This document shows, in pieces, positions 4,995 to 8,059 of a stretch of 8,059 nt of DNA. Position numbers and translations under genes: made by a program. Below the pieces are notes generated by a model, which saw only the letters and a program-made list of their open reading frames with translations, did no database searches and was not told where the DNA came from. The stretch's first letter is position 1, and every line of letters begins with the position of its first letter. Location: the NCBI GenBank assembly GCA_003646995.1, contig QMLZ01000128.1, positions 1 to 8,059 on the forward strand, written 5' to 3'. The DNA comes from Deltaproteobacteria bacterium. Its GTDB lineage: Bacteria > Desulfobacterota > DSM-4660 > Desulfatiglandales > Desulfatiglandaceae.

Positions 4995-6359
4995 TTATCC
5001 TTTCTGCAAAATAACTATAAATTCTGACCTCATTGTATTGGCCATCCCAGTAATTTGCCTCTCTATCTTCCTTACCAATCTGAATCCTTCTTCTTTCGCC
5101 ATATTGACTAGTATCTCGTCAATGCCTGGGACTTCTTCTGGCTTCACTTTTAAAATTTTGCTAAGTTGATTTCTATTAGTCCCCACAATTATGGTGCAGA
5201 GTTTCCCTGGTTTTAGGACTCTCGAACACTCAAAAAGAACTTCCCTCATATCCTTTACATACTCATCATATCTCTTCTTCTGGTCTTTTCCTCTCAAACC
5301 AATCATTAAGTCCCTAAGCTCGTTTACATTTACCCCCATCACTTTTAGATGGGGATAATCATTCTTGAGATAATCAATAGCGAAGCTGTATGGTGGCGAA
5401 AAAATGATTCCGTCAATAGAATTTGTTTCTATGTTAAGTTTTCTGGCATCTCCGGTTGAAACCACTGCCTCTCCAAGCTCAGCTTCCATGCCTTTAAGCA
5501 CTTTCTGAATTTTTTCAGCAACGAAGCAATACCTTTCTAGAATTGCCTTAAACTGCTCCCTAAAGGATTTTCTTTTACTTCTCTCTGCATAGCCCTTAGC
5601 GTCTAGAAAGGCTAACATTAGGTAATTTTTCACAGACTGATTCTCAAATATCTCATACCGCTCACTTGCTCTCCTGGACGGCGGAGACTCGGACTTGAAT
5701 AAAGATACCTGTTCATTTCCTATGTAGCTTTCACCTACGGAGGCCTCCTGGGCAAGATACTTAAAAGTAGAATCAAACTCCTGAAGGGCTACCTTTATAT
5801 CTGTAAGGGGAACTATTAGGCCTTCTATTTTAGCCTTGGCCATGAATACACAGAAGGGGCTTGTATCTATTCCAATAGAATTAATACCCATTAACGTTGC
5901 CTCTAAAGGCACGGTACCAGAGCCCATCATAGGGTCTAAAACAGTATCCCCTGGTTTGATTCCCATTACATTGATTAGCCCCTTAATCATCTGAGGATGA
6001 AACTTTCCCCTGTATGGGAAAAGACCATGCGTAGCGTACCCTGTCTTAAATTGGTTGCTTTCAAAAAAAGATTTTAAGCGAGATGAGGAATGCCGTGCCA
6101 ATTTCAAGGGTTGCCCCTGACACATTAGAAAATGACGGGTGAGATGACCATCGACTCTGGCGAAGTATGCACCATTTCGTAATATTTCCTCATCTGAAAG
6201 GAGCTGGCTCTCGTAATATGCTAGCTCCAATTCGTACACTTCGTTTAATTGAGGAACCAGCTCTAGGCGTCTAGGAAAAAGCCTTTCATAAAGTGTCTTA
6301 GACAAAAGGCTTGCGATTTCACCAGATTCGAGACAATGCATTTGATGAGCCTCAAACAT
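4995..6359 (-). CDS. SPPY-type DNA methyltransferase, predicted N4-cytosine partner of the BamHI-like enzyme
   Basis: 454-aa SAM-dependent DNA amino-methyltransferase. The N-terminal 105 residues are unassigned. FPYRGKFHPQMIKGLI (114-129) resembles motif X. DPMMGSGT (142-149) is the SAM-binding motif I and GIDTSP (163-168) motif II. A 130-residue insert, perhaps the target-recognition region, precedes GDARKL (303-308) and the catalytic SPPY (321-324). LKPGKLCTIIVG (382-393) and a final strand complete the fold. SPPY is typical of N4-cytosine enzymes, and BamHI's own methylase makes N4-methylcytosine in GGATCC, so it should protect the same site. The ATG at 6359 shares its A with the preceding gene's TAA (TAATG), with GGTG 5 nt upstream, implying translational coupling. 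Specificity is inferred from the neighbour. Confidence 0.9.
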   Translation of the reverse strand: MFEAHQMHCLESGEIASLLSKTLYERLFPRRLELVPQLNEVYELELAYYESQLLSDEEILRNGAYFARVDGHLTRHFLMCQGQPLKLARHSSSRLKSFFESNQFKTGYATHGLFPYRGKFHPQMIKGLINVMGIKPGDTVLDPMMGSGTVPLEATLMGINSIGIDTSPFCVFMAKAKIEGLIVPLTDIKVALQEFDSTFKYLAQEASVGESYIGNEQVSLFKSESPPSRRASERYEIFENQSVKNYLMLAFLDAKGYAERSKRKSFREQFKAILERYCFVAEKIQKVLKGMEAELGEAVVSTGDARKLNIETNSIDGIIFSPPYSFAIDYLKNDYPHLKVMGVNVNELRDLMIGLRGKDQKKRYDEYVKDMREVLFECSRVLKPGKLCTIIVGTNRNQLSKILKVKPEEVPGIDEILVNMAKEEGFRLVRKIERQITGMANTMRSEFIVILQKG

Positions 6360-6559
6360 TATGGCACCAGCCTTCCCTTTGATTTCAAGGAGTTAAGAAG
6401 ATTTTCCAGGTCTTGTTTTCTATACAACCTATAACCATTTACTGGATGTCGTAAGGCTACCAACTTTCCTGTTCGGTCCCAATTCCGTAATGTCTCTGAG
6501 GAAACCCCCAAGAATTCTGCAGCTTCTTTAACGGTCAGATAATCTCTAAATGTTTCCAT
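6359..6559 (-). CDS. MerR/excisionase-like HTH protein, candidate controller of the R-M system
   Basis: 66-aa DNA-binding protein consisting almost only of a MerR/excisionase-type winged helix: DYLTVKEAAEFLGVSSETLRNW (helix-turn-helix), then DRTGKLVALRHPVNGYRLY (wing) and KQDLENLLNSLKSK. It lacks the dimerising coiled coil and effector domain of full MerR regulators. Start 6559 is chosen over 6580 because AAAGGTGA (6564-6571) is correctly spaced and because the promoter's predicted transcript start lies near 6582. It is the first gene of a two-gene unit with the methyltransferase (TAATG overlap). The position matches that of controller (C) proteins in R-M systems, which are usually XRE-type, as in BamHI itself. 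Regulation of either R-M gene is inferred. An excisionase (directionality) role for the island is the main alternative. Confidence 0.82.
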   Translation of the reverse strand: METFRDYLTVKEAAEFLGVSSETLRNWDRTGKLVALRHPVNGYRLYRKQDLENLLNSLKSKGRLVP

Positions 6560-6588
6560 ATTTTCACCTTTGGCAAACATTACAAATC

Positions 6589-6617
6589 TTTCTAAAACAT
6601 TTGGACAGGTATGTCAA
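6589..6617 (-). promoter_or_regulatory. Sigma70-type promoter of the HTH-methyltransferase unit
   Basis: On the minus strand TTGACA (6617-6612), a perfect -35, is followed after 17 bp by TAGAAA (6594-6589), four of six matches to the -10 consensus. The predicted start near 6582 gives a 5' leader of about 23 nt to the ATG at 6559. Confidence 0.65.
6601..6617. promoter_or_regulatory. Imperfect dyad overlapping the -35 box
   Basis: TTGGACAGGTATGTCAA contains GACA-GGTA-TGTC, and with one bulged base TTG(G)ACA faces TGTCAA. Lying across the -35 of the HTH-methyltransferase promoter, it could be an autoregulatory site for the HTH protein. The arms are short, so this is tentative. Confidence 0.3.
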
Positions 6618-6909
6618 CGGAGTTTAGGAAGCATATTTGCTAATTCAATTGGAAAGCTGTAGAAGTTTTTCCTTCGCCTCTTATTTACTCGAACCTGATG
6701 AATAAAGTTCATCGAATATAATATCGGAATTAACCGACGAAGCTATTGGACGACCTCTCAGTGTCAGTTCAAAGCCTTGTAGACCTTGACAACCTTCTTG
6801 GCCTTGAGACAATAACAGGTGAAAATGCGGAAAATCCAGAAGCTGGGTTGGAAAGCGTTAGGAAAATAATGAAAATACTGAGAGAGTAATTTGCTAGGTG
6901 TGCTGTCCG
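6618..6909. other. Intergenic region between HTH promoter and HEPN-like gene
   Basis: Apart from a possible gene remnant at 6734-6889, nothing recognisable is seen. There is no strong terminator after the HEPN-like gene and no tRNA or repeat array. Confidence 0.4.
6734..6889 (+). pseudogene. Possible 3' remnant of an unknown gene
   Basis: A plus-strand frame open from 6734 to a TAA at 6887-6889 encodes protein-like sequence with an acidic, leucine-rich character: LVDLDNLLGLETITGENAEN, then PEAGLESVRKIMKILRE. The only start is a TTG at 6746 without a good ribosome-binding site. A neighbouring frame just upstream also looks coding-like (SNIISELTDEAIGRPLSV), which would fit a frameshifted gene. 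I do not recognise a family. It could equally be a 47-aa small gene or chance. Confidence 0.28.
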
Positions 6910-7665
6910 TCATAAATCGAATTTTTCCGAAATTGCTGATTTTGTAATTCCTTTTAGCTTGTCCACCATATTTCTAACTTTCTCTATAGTAATTTGTAAA
7001 TGGACATCCGGCCTGTTGTGGGCTAGCTCATTGCGTAGACGAGTAAAAATACTTTCCTGGGTTTTACCATCTTTCGGTGAGATTGAGACCTCGACTTGTG
7101 GATAGAATTTTTGAATTAATGAGTCCACCTCTTTCTGCTTATCTCCTGCTAAGAATAAAAGGATATGATATAGAATCATAAATTGGGAAAGAGCGTCCTC
7201 TTGCAAAAATGCCAACTGATAAAGGCGCAGAACTAGATCCGCTTCTGAGTGAGGCTGTTCGAGTTTCTTTTTAAATTTAGCTACTCTGCTTTCACCAGGG
7301 ATTATTTTTCCCTTGGCCTCCACTTTGGCATGGATTTTAACACCATCGAGTATCCTTAATCGTTGTGAATATTGATGCTGTGGTAATGTTATTCCTGCCA
7401 GTTTTATATCCGTCACCGGACTGTCGAATTCAAAGCAAAGGCGATCAGCAACAAGCACCATCTCCTGCTTTGCTATTTTCAAGGCTTTATCCCACGAGTC
7501 TATCCCTGGTAAATAGAACTCAACGAGTAAAGTATCTTTTCCTTCGTTCCAGATTCGTATTTCTCTGACAGAATCATTGTCAGATTTAGCGTTGATAATG
7601 GAAGCGAATTCCACACCTTCAGCACAGGCAGAATACTTAACTATTGTCTCATTTCTGGCTATCAT
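6910..7665 (-). CDS. HEPN-like protein (MauJ-type) with Rx4H motif
   Basis: 251-aa protein from ATG at 7665. The N-terminal two thirds are mixed strand/helix (GVEFASIINAKSD, EIRIWNEGKDTLLVEFYLPG, AGITLPQHQY) and unassigned. The C-terminal about 110 residues are helical and HEPN-like: LRLYQLAFLQEDALSQFMIL, then FTRLRNELAHNRPDVHLQ, where R211-NELA-H216 fits the Rx4-6H motif of HEPN ribonucleases. Similar proteins are annotated as MauJ-like. The preferred start has the extended Shine-Dalgarno GGGGTGAT (7666-7673). A TTG at 7749 would add 28 residues forming a hydrophobic segment (FLLCLIKLLAYAPIFLSFF), so a membrane-anchored form cannot be excluded. It follows the R-M system in the same island and strand, so a defence or toxin role is suspected but not shown. 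Confidence 0.7.
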   Translation of the reverse strand: MIARNETIVKYSACAEGVEFASIINAKSDNDSVREIRIWNEGKDTLLVEFYLPGIDSWDKALKIAKQEMVLVADRLCFEFDSPVTDIKLAGITLPQHQYSQRLRILDGVKIHAKVEAKGKIIPGESRVAKFKKKLEQPHSEADLVLRLYQLAFLQEDALSQFMILYHILLFLAGDKQKEVDSLIQKFYPQVEVSISPKDGKTQESIFTRLRNELAHNRPDVHLQITIEKVRNMVDKLKGITKSAISEKFDL

Positions 7666-8059
7666 ATCACCCCATAATGGTTTACGAAAAAATGACAAAA
7701 ATATAGGAGCATATGCGAGCAATTTGATTAAACATAATAGGAATTTCAATCCCTATTACGGCCAAAATTTATCCATTTGCCTCAAGCGTGTAATTCGATA
7801 CCTAGCGATTCAAGGCCAAGAAATTATAGCGATTATTATAGCCCCCACCACTTCATACTTGCCCTGGAATTGCCGAACTAGCAAATTAAATATCTGCGAC
7901 TGTATAATCAAGAGATTTTCGACTTACCAAACTATTCCAGCTTCTTACTGCTAAGTCCACACAGTCATGATTGAAAACATTCCTAGCTCCTGCCGATAAT
8001 CAAGCAATTGAAACCCTTCTCAGGAATTTCAAATGGAAAACACGGCCCTAACACGGGAA
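7666..8059. other. Right-edge region without a recognised gene
   Basis: AT-rich DNA upstream of the HEPN-like gene. A plus-strand frame crossing this area (7577-7954) overlaps the HEPN-like gene antisense, and its translation has no family character. No tRNA, integrase or terminal inverted repeat is visible before the window ends. No promoter for the HEPN-like gene could be placed confidently. Confidence 0.45.

Noticed and set aside
7577..7954. 125-codon plus-strand open frame near the right edge
   Set aside because: The first third is antisense to the HEPN-like gene; the rest is AT-driven with no recognisable domain.
7979..8059. Insertion-sequence terminal repeat at the right edge
   Set aside because: Sequence such as TTTCAAATGGAAAACAC felt IS-like, but no matching inverted partner, target duplication or transposase is visible.

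Overview
The window looks like a bacterial chromosome, probably a Desulfobacterota/deltaproteobacterial-type anaerobe. That placement rests on the winged-helix/NusG-like pair typical of exopolysaccharide loci, a small Cys-rich DUF6485-like protein and a VAT1-like oxidoreductase. It is an inference from gene content and is only moderately secure.

Left part (1 to about 3466) appears to be ancestral chromosome of moderate GC. On the minus strand an HTH-Rossmann regulator (550-1128) and a NusG/RfaH/UpxY-type antiterminator (44-553) share an ATGA stop/start overlap. They look like the promoter-proximal genes of a surface-polysaccharide operon that runs off the left edge. Divergently, on the plus strand, there is a likely four-gene operon: a 51-aa membrane protein, a DUF6485-like protein, an unrecognised 105-aa protein with a TTG start, and a zinc-less VAT1/quinone-oxidoreductase-like dehydrogenase. 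A near-perfect dyad, GTTCAA-TAT-TTGAAC, lies in the divergent intergenic region. A lone HicB-like antitoxin gene (3203-3409, minus) follows.

The key landmark is 3467-3489. On the minus strand it reads as the last 23 nt of a tRNA, most likely tRNA-Pro (T-loop through CCA), followed by a T-run, but without the rest of the tRNA. This is the signature of an integration scar (att core). Its orientation places the inserted element at higher coordinates and the old chromosome at lower ones. About 130 bp inside the predicted element is a perfect tandem repeat, AAAAGTGTCCC x2, resembling integrase arm sites. Base composition becomes visibly more AT-rich on this side.

Right part (about 3490-8059) is therefore predicted to be one end of a genomic island carrying defence genes. 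It holds a small secreted Tyr/Gln-rich protein and a complete Type II restriction-modification system. The endonuclease (4372-4980) is a clear BamHI relative, with the catalytic residues and the GGATCC-contacting residues of BamHI present at matching positions. A convergent SPPY-type (N4-cytosine-like) methyltransferase (4995-6359) overlaps by one base a 66-residue MerR/excisionase-like HTH protein (6359-6559), a candidate controller unlike the XRE-type C protein of the classical BamHI system. The HTH-methyltransferase pair has a TTGACA promoter. The endonuclease has its own leader with a dyad (4195-4210) and a 16-bp-arm hairpin (4323-4370) whose right arm contains the ribosome-binding site. 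Both could delay or dampen endonuclease expression. Next comes a HEPN-like protein with an RNELAH (Rx4H) motif (6910-7665), a candidate RNase-type effector. The last 300-400 bases show no gene. The intact tRNA-Pro and integrase expected at the other island end lie outside the window.
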